Shown one piece after another: positions 21,033 through 29,820 of a stretch of 32,706 nucleotides of DNA (its first letter is position 1; each line of letters starts with the position of its first letter). Under the pieces are notes generated by a model that worked only from the letters and a program-made list of their open reading frames with translations, was not told where the DNA came from and did not search any database. The DNA comes from a virus, in IMG/VR virus record IMGVR_UViG_3300030333_002016, positions 1-32,706 of that record; one strand, given 5' to 3'. A program made the translations under genes and the position numbers.

Positions 21033-23905
21033 TATGCTTTATTCCTGCGTAAATAATCTGCTACAGTACCTTTTGCATTTTTATGGTAGCTGTTATAATG
21101 CTTCTTCCAATATTTACCCCTCTCTTGTACTGTATTAGGAATAGGATCTTTCTTCATAGCATAAGCTAAACGTGCAAAAATAACTGCTTTAGTATCATCT
21201 TTTAAATCTTCATACTTTATAGCTCTAGGATCAAACCCAAACTCATCTATAATAGTCTGTACAAATTTAGTAAGATATTGAGGAACACCTTTACTACCTT
21301 CTAGGCGTTTTTGAATATCATTAAAACGCACTTCATCTAATTGTACAGCACTAAAACTTCCTCTTAATCCAGTTTTAGGATCAGTATACATAGTATAAGT
21401 ATCTGGATGTTTACCCATTGCAGATTCAATATTAATTGTTTCAGTTAAAAGTTCTTCAAGATTAGCTGTTGGCCCTACTGTAGAACTTACTTTTTTAATA
21501 ATTGATCTGATATCAGAAGGATCAGCTAATAAAGAAGATGCATCTGCTTCAACAGTAGTTTCCTCTACAGGAGCTAGTGTTGGTAATAAATTATCAGGAA
21601 GTATTTCAAAGCCTTGACGTAAGAAAGCTAAAGCTTCTTCCTTTGATCCAGATACTCCAAGCACTCCCAAGCCTGGCAAATCTATATTATTAACTAATGA
21701 GTTAACTTGCATATTAGCTTCTCTTAAAGAAGCAGGTAATCCTTGCATTGCGCCTCTTTCGTAATTACCTAAATAATTTCTTTGTTCGTCAGGACTATAT
21801 AGTATAGTTGAACTACCATATTCTTGTTTGACCTTATTTTCTACGCTTTGCAAAGCAGCAGACATAGTAAGTAAATGTTTTTGTTGAGCATCATTAAGAT
21901 TATCTAGTATGTCATTAAACGTAATGTCACCACCTTTATTGCTTCCAAAACGAGTGACATCCAACTGTCCAGAACTACCTGTAAATTTAACTGTTAATGG
22001 GCCAGAAGTATGTTGTATTGTAGGAACCTGTTGTGTTAGTGTTCCCTTTGAAGTTTTAATAAGAGGATTAGCTTGTGGGTTGTTACTAGCAAATACTAAA
22101 ACATTAGTTCCTTTATGAGCTAGTTTTCTTAAAGATGATCCTGTACCAGCTTTTGTTTGTATTATACTTTGATGTACTTTAGATAATATATCCTGCATAT
22201 CATCTGAATCTAAATAATCTGGATCAGATGGTGACTGAGGTTTAATATCAGCATCAACTTGTGCTGCCATAGAATCATCATCAGGTACAGGAGCTTGAGA
22301 AAGATCTTCTTCTACATCTTTACGCTCAGCCCATGTTAAATAACCAGAGAAGTCTATTTTATCATCTGTTTTAAACCAGCCAACAATAGGCCAACCTTTA
22401 TATCCTTCAGTTTTAATTTTTTCTAGATTAATATCTAATAACTTTAAAGTTCTCCATGCAGCTAAACTACGCTGTACGCCTAACTTTGCTTCTGTATTAT
22501 TAACAGTAGCACCATAGATAGAATCTAAAGCATTAAAATTAATAGTACCATCATCGTTTAAACTATTAGTTGTTATCTCAGCAGCCACTTGACCTATAGA
22601 TCGTCTAGTTATAGCATTTAAAGCTTTTCCAACTATCTCGTCTACTGCTTTTAAATCGGCTCTTTTTTCAGAACTAGTACTTTCTTTTTCTAAGTCGAAA
22701 GAAAGTTCTTCATAAGTTTTCTCATACCCTTTATTTTTTAACAAGGCATTTCTAAATTCTTTTAAAATTGGTTGCGCTTCATCAAGCATATTTATTTCAT
22801 CAGAAATATAATTAATTTCGACTGTAGAGTCTCCTTTAATTCCCCATGCATAGCCTTCTAACATACGATTGTTTACTTGTTGATAAGTAGGAAGTGGGCC
22901 GTCTGGATTTTCTCCTTTTAACTGATTAAATACTTTATTAAATTCTTTATTAAACTCTGGATTGGCATCTCGTGCTTCTTCAAATGACTTATAAAATGCA
23001 AGTGTAGAAGCATTATTGTCTGTAGTTAAAGAAGCTAATCTATTTAGCTCTGTACCCGGTTTATTTATTAAAGCAACCACTTTTTGATCTATATCTGCTA
23101 TAGGTGTACCTTCAATACCATCTGTTAGCTCTGTAATAAACGAATTAAATTTTTTGTCTGCGGCAGCTTTAACACTTGGATTATCTGAGCCTTGCTCAAA
23201 AAAAGTTTTAATTGTATCTTTACTTAATCCAATTTGAGATAAGGTTGCAAGCACTGCTTGTTTTTCTACGTCTTGCTTTGTTTGCCTACGAAAAAATCTT
23301 GTAACTCTTTTACCTAATGCATCTAATAAACCTGTTGAACTAGGATCATTAGCTTGTGCATATTTCATCATTGACTTTTCATCTACCCAAGTACTAGCAA
23401 CTTTCTCTTGTTTTAAAAACTCGTCTGCATCTTTTTGTGAAATAGCATTAAGAGAGTTAATAATAGGACTAACTCCAGTTTCAGGATCAACAGTACTTGT
23501 AATAAACTTAGCCCACTCTGATGGCTCATAGCCTTTTAAAGTTCCTCGTTGTATCAAAGCGTTTTTAAGACGAGGTAAATTATCTTCTGTAAAATAAGCT
23601 AGAGTATCTCCACCATGATCTTTATTAATTTTTTCTCGTCTAGCCTCAAGTTGTTCTTTTTTAGACCTTAATGTTTCTATCGTACTTAATGTTCGTAAGC
23701 CTTCAGGATTTCTAAAAAAGTTATCTATAGGATCTCTAAAAGGAGCATTGATTATATCACTACCTACTTCTAAGGCACTACCTGCTACTTCTCCAACAAT
23801 AGCACCTTTTATCATGTCAGCATAACTAGGTCTATGCCTATTATATCTTCTTTTTCTAGCTCGACTAGATGAAGCTAGTAAACTACCTAAAGGATTATCT
23901 GCCAT
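21032..23905 (-). CDS. Internal virion protein with C-terminal lytic transglycosylase-like domain
   Basis: A 957-residue, mostly helical, charged protein in the place of T7 gp15. It begins MADNPLGSLLASSSRARKRR. The last 150 residues look like a lysozyme-fold murein transglycosylase: TETINIESAMGKHPDTYTMY with E827 as likely catalytic acid, then GLRGSFSAVQLDEVRF and a final PIPNTVQERGKYWKKHYN segment. It would help the particle open the wall during DNA entry. In T7 the corresponding domain is in gp16 instead. Both gene borders overlap neighbours by one base (TAATG). Confidence 0.8.
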   Translation of the reverse strand: MADNPLGSLLASSSRARKRRYNRHRPSYADMIKGAIVGEVAGSALEVGSDIINAPFRDPIDNFFRNPEGLRTLSTIETLRSKKEQLEARREKINKDHGGDTLAYFTEDNLPRLKNALIQRGTLKGYEPSEWAKFITSTVDPETGVSPIINSLNAISQKDADEFLKQEKVASTWVDEKSMMKYAQANDPSSTGLLDALGKRVTRFFRRQTKQDVEKQAVLATLSQIGLSKDTIKTFFEQGSDNPSVKAAADKKFNSFITELTDGIEGTPIADIDQKVVALINKPGTELNRLASLTTDNNASTLAFYKSFEEARDANPEFNKEFNKVFNQLKGENPDGPLPTYQQVNNRMLEGYAWGIKGDSTVEINYISDEINMLDEAQPILKEFRNALLKNKGYEKTYEELSFDLEKESTSSEKRADLKAVDEIVGKALNAITRRSIGQVAAEITTNSLNDDGTINFNALDSIYGATVNNTEAKLGVQRSLAAWRTLKLLDINLEKIKTEGYKGWPIVGWFKTDDKIDFSGYLTWAERKDVEEDLSQAPVPDDDSMAAQVDADIKPQSPSDPDYLDSDDMQDILSKVHQSIIQTKAGTGSSLRKLAHKGTNVLVFASNNPQANPLIKTSKGTLTQQVPTIQHTSGPLTVKFTGSSGQLDVTRFGSNKGGDITFNDILDNLNDAQQKHLLTMSAALQSVENKVKQEYGSSTILYSPDEQRNYLGNYERGAMQGLPASLREANMQVNSLVNNIDLPGLGVLGVSGSKEEALAFLRQGFEILPDNLLPTLAPVEETTVEADASSLLADPSDIRSIIKKVSSTVGPTANLEELLTETINIESAMGKHPDTYTMYTDPKTGLRGSFSAVQLDEVRFNDIQKRLEGSKGVPQYLTKFVQTIIDEFGFDPRAIKYEDLKDDTKAVIFARLAYAMKKDPIPNTVQERGKYWKKHYNSYHKNAKGTVADYLRRNKA

Positions 23906-24462
23906 TATGTATTCTCCTGTGGCGCAGCTAATAAGCTTGTTGCTTGTTTTAGTTTAGATATAATTTCGGGATCAAGAACTTCTGAAGGTTCTTTATCTAA
24001 GTCTGCTGTTCCTGCTTGTTCCATAGCAAGATTTAAATCAAATTCATCTGGTACTCCATCTCTTTCTTCATCTGTTAACGTATCGTCTTCTTCAGGTCTT
24101 ACTATTACAGGATCAAACATTTCTACATCTGTAATATAAAGCAACATATACGCAACAGGTTCAGCAAGTAACAACATTAAATCTGGATTAATCTTACCTT
24201 CAACAAATGCATTGAATAATAAAACTTCTGTTAAATCCATAATAGGAAACTTAAATCTTAAAGCAGTAACAATTTGAGGATAATGATCTTCATCAACTAT
24301 TAAAGAAAAGAAATAATGTATTGCATCATCAATATCTGTATACTCAGGTGATCCTTCAAACGGTAAAGGATTAGCTGGATCATTAGTTAAGGATTGTCCA
24401 GGAACAGGTCGTTGAAACGAAAACCTATTATTTTCATAAAGATCTATATCTTCTTGTGCCAT
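23905..24462 (-). CDS. Acidic virion-associated protein (185 aa)
   Basis: Starts MAQEDIDLYENNRFSFQRPV and carries PGQSLTNDPANPLPFEGSPE near the N terminus, a motif that recurs in marine phage proteins encoded beside internal virion genes. Helical middle (DLTEVLLFNAFVEGKINPDL) and a very acidic C-terminal part (RPEEDDTLTDEERDGVPDEF) follow. It shares one base with the next gene start. It is probably a minor structural or assembly protein; no enzymatic motif is seen. Confidence 0.7.
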   Translation of the reverse strand: MAQEDIDLYENNRFSFQRPVPGQSLTNDPANPLPFEGSPEYTDIDDAIHYFFSLIVDEDHYPQIVTALRFKFPIMDLTEVLLFNAFVEGKINPDLMLLLAEPVAYMLLYITDVEMFDPVIVRPEEDDTLTDEERDGVPDEFDLNLAMEQAGTADLDKEPSEVLDPEIISKLKQATSLLAAPQENT

Positions 24463-24484
24463 AATTTATATTACCTACAAATAG

Positions 24485-25858
24485 TTAACCAACAAACTGA
24501 CCCATACCTGTAGAGGCAGGACGTAAGGCTCTTACAGTATTCGCAAAAATTCCTTGGCCTGGAGGAGCAAAATTAGCACCACTCATTTGCCAATCAAAAT
24601 CTCGTCCAAGACCTATTGTTTGCATCATTGCCACATTAGCAGGAAGTTCTGCCGCATCTGTAATAGGTGTAGAAAACCCCGATGTTCTATCTACGATTGT
24701 TGGAGTTTCTGGATACTCATATTCTGACTCACCAAAAATTTGATTTTGAATAGCTTGATTTACTACAGAACTAGGAATTTGTGCCATACCTTCCATTGTC
24801 CTTTTACCTAAAGCTTGTGGAGTATATTCACCTTTAAAGTCTGTCCACCACTTTTCAGCCTTGTCTCTAAATCCAACTTTATCACCAGTATCAGTAAGAT
24901 CAGTACCTGTATCTGTACCTGTACCTGTACCAGCAGCAGCAGGGTCAGAAACTATGTCATAAGTTTCACCTCCTCCTACAGTCATACGATTTGGATCATA
25001 ACCTGTAGCTGTACTTGTTTTATCTGTATATTCTAAAAGATTTTTAGTTGGATCTTCTACAGGAGGCTCGTAAATACCTAATCTTTCATTATCATAATTT
25101 TCTGAATATTGTTCTGCTTCCCATTTAGTATTAAAAGCTACTTCATCTTGTGGAGAACCACCAAGCCATTTACCTGTTGTAGTTTCTTTAGCATAAGGAG
25201 ATGCTCCTTCCACTCCTCTATAGGTTTTTCTATGTTTATCTAAACCTATAGCTGTTTGATGTTGTCCAAAACGACTACCAAATGTTCCAGAGGCTAATTC
25301 TGCTTGATATTTTGCTGTACTTGTCACCATTTCAGTACCAAAATTTGTCCAGTTAGTAGTTAATTTAGTCCAACGATCTCCAGGAATCTGAGAAACTTTC
25401 TCTAAAAATCCTCCTTTACCTGCAAAATTACTAGCTCCTTTAGCAAACCACTCTTTCATTTTAGTTGGGCCTACTTTATCAAGACCAACTGATTTACCGA
25501 TAAATCTTACAGATTCATTTATGAAATCACTAACTGCTCCAGTAACATTAGTAACTGTACCAGATACTGCTTTTCCAAATGAAGCAGCTTTAGTCATTAT
25601 ATTACCCATACCAGAAATTAAAGGATTAGATGAAGCTAACATTGAGCCACTTAGTTTTAAATAACCTTGTGTTAATTTTGAAAACATGCCAGAGAAAAAT
25701 TCTCCTATTCCGGGCAACATAATACTCATAGCAATAGTACCTAATGGCCCTATTTTATTCATAAATTTGCCTATCTTTTTAAAGACACTTTTTATACGCT
25801 TGCCTATTTTCTTAAAAACCTTTTTAAAAGGTTTTAAAACTCCACTGAGTATTCCCAT
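24485..25858 (-). CDS. Amphipathic virion protein, candidate ejection-channel component (457 aa)
   Basis: The first 35 residues are a cationic amphipathic helix (GVLKPFKKVFKKIGKRIKSV, then FKKIGKFMNKIGPLG), followed by a hydrophobic stretch GTIAMSIMLPGIGEFFSGMF. That is a membrane-active design and would fit a T7 gp14-type protein that forms the outer-membrane part of the ejection channel, although no direct similarity to gp14 is claimed. A Gly/Thr/Asp repeat (GTGTGTDTGTDLTDTG) lies at about residues 305-325. It sits between two other virion genes. Confidence 0.7.
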   Translation of the reverse strand: MGILSGVLKPFKKVFKKIGKRIKSVFKKIGKFMNKIGPLGTIAMSIMLPGIGEFFSGMFSKLTQGYLKLSGSMLASSNPLISGMGNIMTKAASFGKAVSGTVTNVTGAVSDFINESVRFIGKSVGLDKVGPTKMKEWFAKGASNFAGKGGFLEKVSQIPGDRWTKLTTNWTNFGTEMVTSTAKYQAELASGTFGSRFGQHQTAIGLDKHRKTYRGVEGASPYAKETTTGKWLGGSPQDEVAFNTKWEAEQYSENYDNERLGIYEPPVEDPTKNLLEYTDKTSTATGYDPNRMTVGGGETYDIVSDPAAAGTGTGTDTGTDLTDTGDKVGFRDKAEKWWTDFKGEYTPQALGKRTMEGMAQIPSSVVNQAIQNQIFGESEYEYPETPTIVDRTSGFSTPITDAAELPANVAMMQTIGLGRDFDWQMSGANFAPPGQGIFANTVRALRPASTGMGQFVG

Positions 25859-25868
25859 ACTTTAACTC

Positions 25869-28800
25869 CTATGCTCCATATCCAAAATCATAACCAGGAG
25901 ATTTACCTTTATTAATAGCTTGTATTAATTTATATAAACTATTAGCTACTTCTCCAGCTTCAGAAGGCTTTTCAAGCATTCCACTATTAGCCATTGCATT
26001 TTCAACAATTCTTGCAGCTCTATCTTTATCATTAGTTGCAATCTGTACAGTATGTGTAGCTGCATCTCGTAACTGTTGCCATACTTGAGCTAATGCAGCA
26101 TTTTGTAATGCAAAAGCATTCTGCACATTAATTTGATTTGATTGATTTGCAGCCGCTGTATCTACTGTATTAGCTTTTCTACGCCATTCAACATTAGATT
26201 GTTCAACTGCTTGAGCATTGGCAGCATTCCACTGATCTTTTTGAAAATCTATTTGACTATTAAATTGTTGCATTTGAATAGAATTAGCATTTTCAAGTTG
26301 ATCAGCCTTTAAAGTTTGATTAGAATTAAATTGTGCCATTGCATTTTGTTGAGCTACATTTTGTAAATCCATTTGACTTACTAGATTTGTCATAAATTGA
26401 TTTAATTGATTTTCAGATGTAGCATTAAACTGTTGTGCAGCATTATCAAAAGATTGATTAGCTAATATTTTTTGTTGCATTTGCTGATTCTCTAAAATTA
26501 TAGCTTGTTGATCAGCATTTAAATTAGCCAAATCTAACTGTAAAAAAGACTGAGCATTTTGCATAGCTATTTTAGTTCGTTGATCTACTGCGGCTAAATC
26601 TAAATTAGCTAACGCAGTTGCATCTTGCATAATTGCTTGTTGTTCAGCATTAAAATCTGCCATTGTCATTGTTTGCATAAACTTACTATTAGCTAATGTA
26701 ACTTGTTGATCAGCACTAAATTGCGTTAGATCCATGTTGGCAACCATACCAGCATTTTGTATAGCTTTTTGTTGATCTACATTTAATTGTGCTACTCCTA
26801 ATCGTTCAGCAATTTGACCTTGTAAAAGATTTGTTTGCATTCTAGCATTTAAGTTCGCTAATTCTGCTTGCTGTTCTGCTCCTATACGTTCTGATTCTGC
26901 TTGATTACGTGATGTTAAATTAGCTAGACGCATCTGTTGTTCATTAGTTAAGTTAGCTAATTCCATTTGTTGTTTAAATTCTGCATTTTTAGAAAGAAAC
27001 TCAGCAGCTATTTGATTTTCTTGCATAAGAGCTTGTTGTTGATTACTCATATTTTGAGCAGCTCTAGTTTGTAATGCTTGAGCATTAGCTTGTGCAATAG
27101 GATAAGCACTTTGAATAATAGAATTAAAAAGTGCATCTCTTCCAACTGTTGAGACTTCTAAACCTCTTTGAGCCATCATAGAATTAACGGCTGCTACTGC
27201 TGGCCTAGCCCATGTTGGAATCTTATCATCTTCTAAGCCTTCTAATAATTTATCCATTTGTGCTGAAACAAGAGCTTCTTCAGGTAGCTCTGCAACTGCT
27301 GCAACTATTGCAGGTTCAGTAACATCTAAAGCTCCTGGATTGTCTGTTGCTGTAGCGGCTGCTTGAGAAGATAAATTTGAATTTTGAGATAATGAACTAG
27401 CCGCAGGATTTGTCATTGAAGTTTTTAACGAATCCATTATTTGTTTTCTAGTAGATCCAAAACCAAACGTATCTACAATTTGTTGGGCTTGAGCATCATC
27501 TGCGGCTGTATTAGTAATAACAGCACGAGTAGCTTTTTCTGCTTCTTTGGTTGGAGATATATTTATTGCTGATCTAAATGTAACTTCAGGAACAAACGAA
27601 GCATCAGAACGTGTTAATGTAGCACTAGGAGTTTTAGCAGCTTCTTCTTGAGCAGTATCTCTTCTTGCAGCCTCTGTTGTGCCTGTAGTTCTAATTTCAG
27701 AAACATCTGCTTGTTGAGTTAAACCTGTTTGTTGTGCTGCTGTAATATCAGCAGTTTCTGAAACACTTACAGGTGTCCATTCTTTTGCTGTAATAGTATC
27801 AGGAGTAGTTGTAGTCTCTGCTGATTTTGTATAATCACCCATACCAGAAGTAGAAATATCTCCATAATCACCTGTTAGCTTTTGGACATTTTCAGGTTTT
27901 GTTATTGTCCAAGGAGCTAATCCTCTCCAAGTCATTATAGGCTTACCTTCTGCATCGTACATAGGTTCGCCAGTTTTAGGATCTAATTTAGGAACTGGAG
28001 TTCTACTAATTAATCGTTCTGGAGACATTTGTGAAATATCCGAACCTGCCATTTGACTTAATTGAGCAGCAGTTTGAGGATAATTAGAAAGAGGACTTAC
28101 TCGTTGACGAGTTCTATCATAAGAAGCAGCAAGTTCAGCTTGACTTACCTGTTGATTAGGATCTTCAGGAGAATTTGCAGGAACCCAAGCTGTACCATTC
28201 CATACTTCGTAATAAGTTATCATACCAAACTGAGAAGGTACATTAACTGTTCTTGTATCTCCTACGTTTGGAGTAGTTTCTCCTGTACCATCTCCAGTAC
28301 CTGTACCATCTCCAGTACCTGTACCATCTTGTACGCCTGTAATACTATCTGTTGGAAAATTATTTTTAAACCAAATTAATTCAGGGCCACTTAAAGTACC
28401 CTCTTTAAATCTATTGTACATAGAAACTATATGTCTATATGGAGCAGCATCAGGATTATTAGGATCAGTCCATATAGCATACTGATCTTTCATTCCTTGG
28501 GTAGCAGTAGGATCATTATCTGTTATTTTATTTAAAATGTGTATAAAGTTATTATCATCTTTACCAAATGGATCATTTGGATCATCTCCACTATACCACC
28601 AAGACGGAAGTTCTGGAGGTTGAAATACTCCAGGTCTTTCATCAGGTATTTCAGGATCATCAAGAGGGGGAGGAGGAGGTCTATCTCCTGCGGCAGCTTT
28701 AGCATCTGCGGCAGCTTTAGCATCTGCGGCAGCTTTAGCATCTGCGGCAGCTTTAGCATCTGCTGCTGCTTTAGCCGCTGCTTCTTCATTTATTTTTCTT

Positions 28801-28967
28801 TGAAGTTCTGCTAATCTTTCTTGTTGTTTAGCTAATTGTTCAGGCGTACTTGTAATATTTTGAGAGCTGCCAATACCACCAACACCTATACCACCAACAG
28901 CAGCACGTTTACGCTTCAAAGCCTTTGTAACTGAACGATTATTACGCTTTTTTCTTTTTTTAGCCAT
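25869..28967 (-). CDS. Large repeat-rich virion protein (1032 aa)
   Basis: Begins with a strongly basic MAKKRKKRNNRSVTKALKRK, then an AAADAK hexapeptide repeat and a Pro run, a GTGDGT repeat, a middle part rich in Thr and Gln, and from residue 669 to 833 a block of 22-residue repeats (typical start DLANLNADQQAIILEN) that contains one 11-residue half unit. The C-terminal third includes AVEQSNVEWRRKANTVDTAA and VQNAFALQNAALAQVWQQLR, a pattern I recall from marine podovirus and myovirus structural proteins. The long regular helices suggest a rod-like internal or tail part. No enzyme motif is seen. Confidence 0.75.
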   Translation of the reverse strand: MAKKRKKRNNRSVTKALKRKRAAVGGIGVGGIGSSQNITSTPEQLAKQQERLAELQRKINEEAAAKAAADAKAAADAKAAADAKAAADAKAAAGDRPPPPPLDDPEIPDERPGVFQPPELPSWWYSGDDPNDPFGKDDNNFIHILNKITDNDPTATQGMKDQYAIWTDPNNPDAAPYRHIVSMYNRFKEGTLSGPELIWFKNNFPTDSITGVQDGTGTGDGTGTGDGTGETTPNVGDTRTVNVPSQFGMITYYEVWNGTAWVPANSPEDPNQQVSQAELAASYDRTRQRVSPLSNYPQTAAQLSQMAGSDISQMSPERLISRTPVPKLDPKTGEPMYDAEGKPIMTWRGLAPWTITKPENVQKLTGDYGDISTSGMGDYTKSAETTTTPDTITAKEWTPVSVSETADITAAQQTGLTQQADVSEIRTTGTTEAARRDTAQEEAAKTPSATLTRSDASFVPEVTFRSAINISPTKEAEKATRAVITNTAADDAQAQQIVDTFGFGSTRKQIMDSLKTSMTNPAASSLSQNSNLSSQAAATATDNPGALDVTEPAIVAAVAELPEEALVSAQMDKLLEGLEDDKIPTWARPAVAAVNSMMAQRGLEVSTVGRDALFNSIIQSAYPIAQANAQALQTRAAQNMSNQQQALMQENQIAAEFLSKNAEFKQQMELANLTNEQQMRLANLTSRNQAESERIGAEQQAELANLNARMQTNLLQGQIAERLGVAQLNVDQQKAIQNAGMVANMDLTQFSADQQVTLANSKFMQTMTMADFNAEQQAIMQDATALANLDLAAVDQRTKIAMQNAQSFLQLDLANLNADQQAIILENQQMQQKILANQSFDNAAQQFNATSENQLNQFMTNLVSQMDLQNVAQQNAMAQFNSNQTLKADQLENANSIQMQQFNSQIDFQKDQWNAANAQAVEQSNVEWRRKANTVDTAAANQSNQINVQNAFALQNAALAQVWQQLRDAATHTVQIATNDKDRAARIVENAMANSGMLEKPSEAGEVANSLYKLIQAINKGKSPGYDFGYGA
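26469..26963 (-). repeat. Protein-level 22-residue (2 x 11) repeats inside the 1032-aa virion gene
   Basis: Residues 669-833 divide exactly into two 22-residue units, one 11-residue unit and five more 22-residue units. Conserved positions are a (D/E)LA-L-(N/A)-(D/E)QQ start and an NA or AN in the middle. The 11-residue half unit points to hendecad coiled-coil geometry. Confidence 0.7.
28282..28329. repeat. 18-bp direct repeat coding for GTGDGT
   Basis: The unit CCTGTACCATCTCCAGTA (as read on the + strand) occurs twice in full at 28282-28299 and 28300-28317 and partially at 28318-28329. It is in frame with the 1032-residue gene and encodes Gly-Thr-Gly-Asp-Gly-Thr, a flexible linker. A related 6-bp CCTGTA array lies at about 24904-24930 in the next gene. 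Confidence 0.85.
28690..28779. repeat. 18-bp tandem repeat coding for AAADAK
   Basis: Four identical copies of GCGGCAGCTTTAGCATCT (28690-28761) are followed by one diverged copy (28762-28779). It lies in frame in the 1032-residue gene and encodes a helical Ala-Ala-Ala-Asp-Ala-Lys repeat. Identical DNA copies suggest recent slippage-type expansion. Confidence 0.95.
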
Positions 28968-28969
28968 TA

Positions 28970-29242
28970 TTAATTACCTTGAAATGTATAAATAAGTGCC
29001 GTAGCACACACAGTTATTAGTATCCACATGAACCTTTCTGACATTTTAATAGAGCTTGTATTTTTAGATACTTGACTCTGTAATAAAAGAAGATCATCTT
29101 CTTGTTCATCTGCTCTATACTCTAAGCGTTTAACTCTATTTGTTGAAGCTATTAAACGCTCTTCTATTCTTGCCACAGTTGTAGCTGCTTCTGAAAGCTT
29201 ATCAATTTTTTCTTCAATTCTGTCCAATCTTACACTATCCAT
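28970..29242 (-). CDS. XhlA-like coiled-coil protein with C-terminal membrane span (90 aa)
   Basis: The N-terminal 65 residues form a charged coiled coil (LDRIEEKIDKLSEAATTVAR, IEERLIASTNRVKRLEYRAD) and the end is one membrane helix (MWILITVCATALIYTFQ). This is the layout of XhlA, the lysis-associated protein of PBSX-type phages, and of other small phage lysis accessories. It lies among tail genes, not in the lysis cassette, so a virion-linked or chaperone role is also open. The start overlaps the previous stop as TAATG. Confidence 0.7.
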   Translation of the reverse strand: MDSVRLDRIEEKIDKLSEAATTVARIEERLIASTNRVKRLEYRADEQEDDLLLLQSQVSKNTSSIKMSERFMWILITVCATALIYTFQGN

Positions 29243-29817
29243 TAGTTAGGCCAATCTTGTCCTGCCATTACTGTTGCCAATGCATCTACATCTGCTGCAT
29301 TAGCTATTGCTGTTTCTAGTCTTGCACATTCTGTTATTACTGCTGCACGATAGGTAGCTGTTGCGCTTGGTATTGCTACATCACGTTCGTATTTTCTAAT
29401 TACCATCCAATCTGTTGAGGCTAATAGCTTGTTTGCTATCTCTTTAACTTCAGCAGTTATTATAGTTTTTAAACCTTGGCTAATTATTTTTTCGCTAGTA
29501 TCAACCATTTTATTTGTATCTTCATCCCACTCTTGAACATATAGTTGATTACCGTCTTCATCTTTAGCGTCTTCATCTTCAATGGCTTTAGCAGTATTTG
29601 TATACTGTTGCGTAGGTACTCCATCTACTAACTCTAAATTTTTTGGGGCAACATAGTAATACTTTGGGTCTTTACGTTCACCCTGCACAATATCCATAAC
29701 ACCTTCAGCGGTTTTAAAGTCTGCATTGGCTACACCACCTGCAAAAGAAGTATTAGGGAATAATTGTTTTATGTTTCCTGTTGCGGTTATTGCACCGTCT
29801 TTTACTATTGCATACAT
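29242..29817 (-). CDS. Tail-fibre assembly-like protein (191 aa)
   Basis: Starts MYAIVKDGAITATGNIKQLF, continues through KYYYVAPKNLELVDG and ends with a helical domain containing LASTDWMVIRKYERDVAIPS and ATYRAAVITECARLETAIAN. The DW...RK.E....IPS....YR...... pattern is common at the C terminus of small proteins coded next to phage tail fibres (DUF4376 and fibre-assembly families). It is therefore probably a chaperone or small fibre part for the preceding tail-fibre gene, from which it is separated by 3 bases. Confidence 0.7.
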   Translation of the reverse strand: MYAIVKDGAITATGNIKQLFPNTSFAGGVANADFKTAEGVMDIVQGERKDPKYYYVAPKNLELVDGVPTQQYTNTAKAIEDEDAKDEDGNQLYVQEWDEDTNKMVDTSEKIISQGLKTIITAEVKEIANKLLASTDWMVIRKYERDVAIPSATATYRAAVITECARLETAIANAADVDALATVMAGQDWPN

Positions 29818-29820
29818 TTG

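Noticed and set aside
28690-28779. CRISPR-like array
   Set aside because: The 18-bp units are directly adjacent with no spacers and are in frame in a virion gene.
28062-28814. Several frames in other phases across the repeat-rich virion gene (for example 28532-28789 and 28539-28814)
   Set aside because: They are low-complexity products of reading the tandem repeats out of frame; the 1032-residue frame is continuous and family-like.
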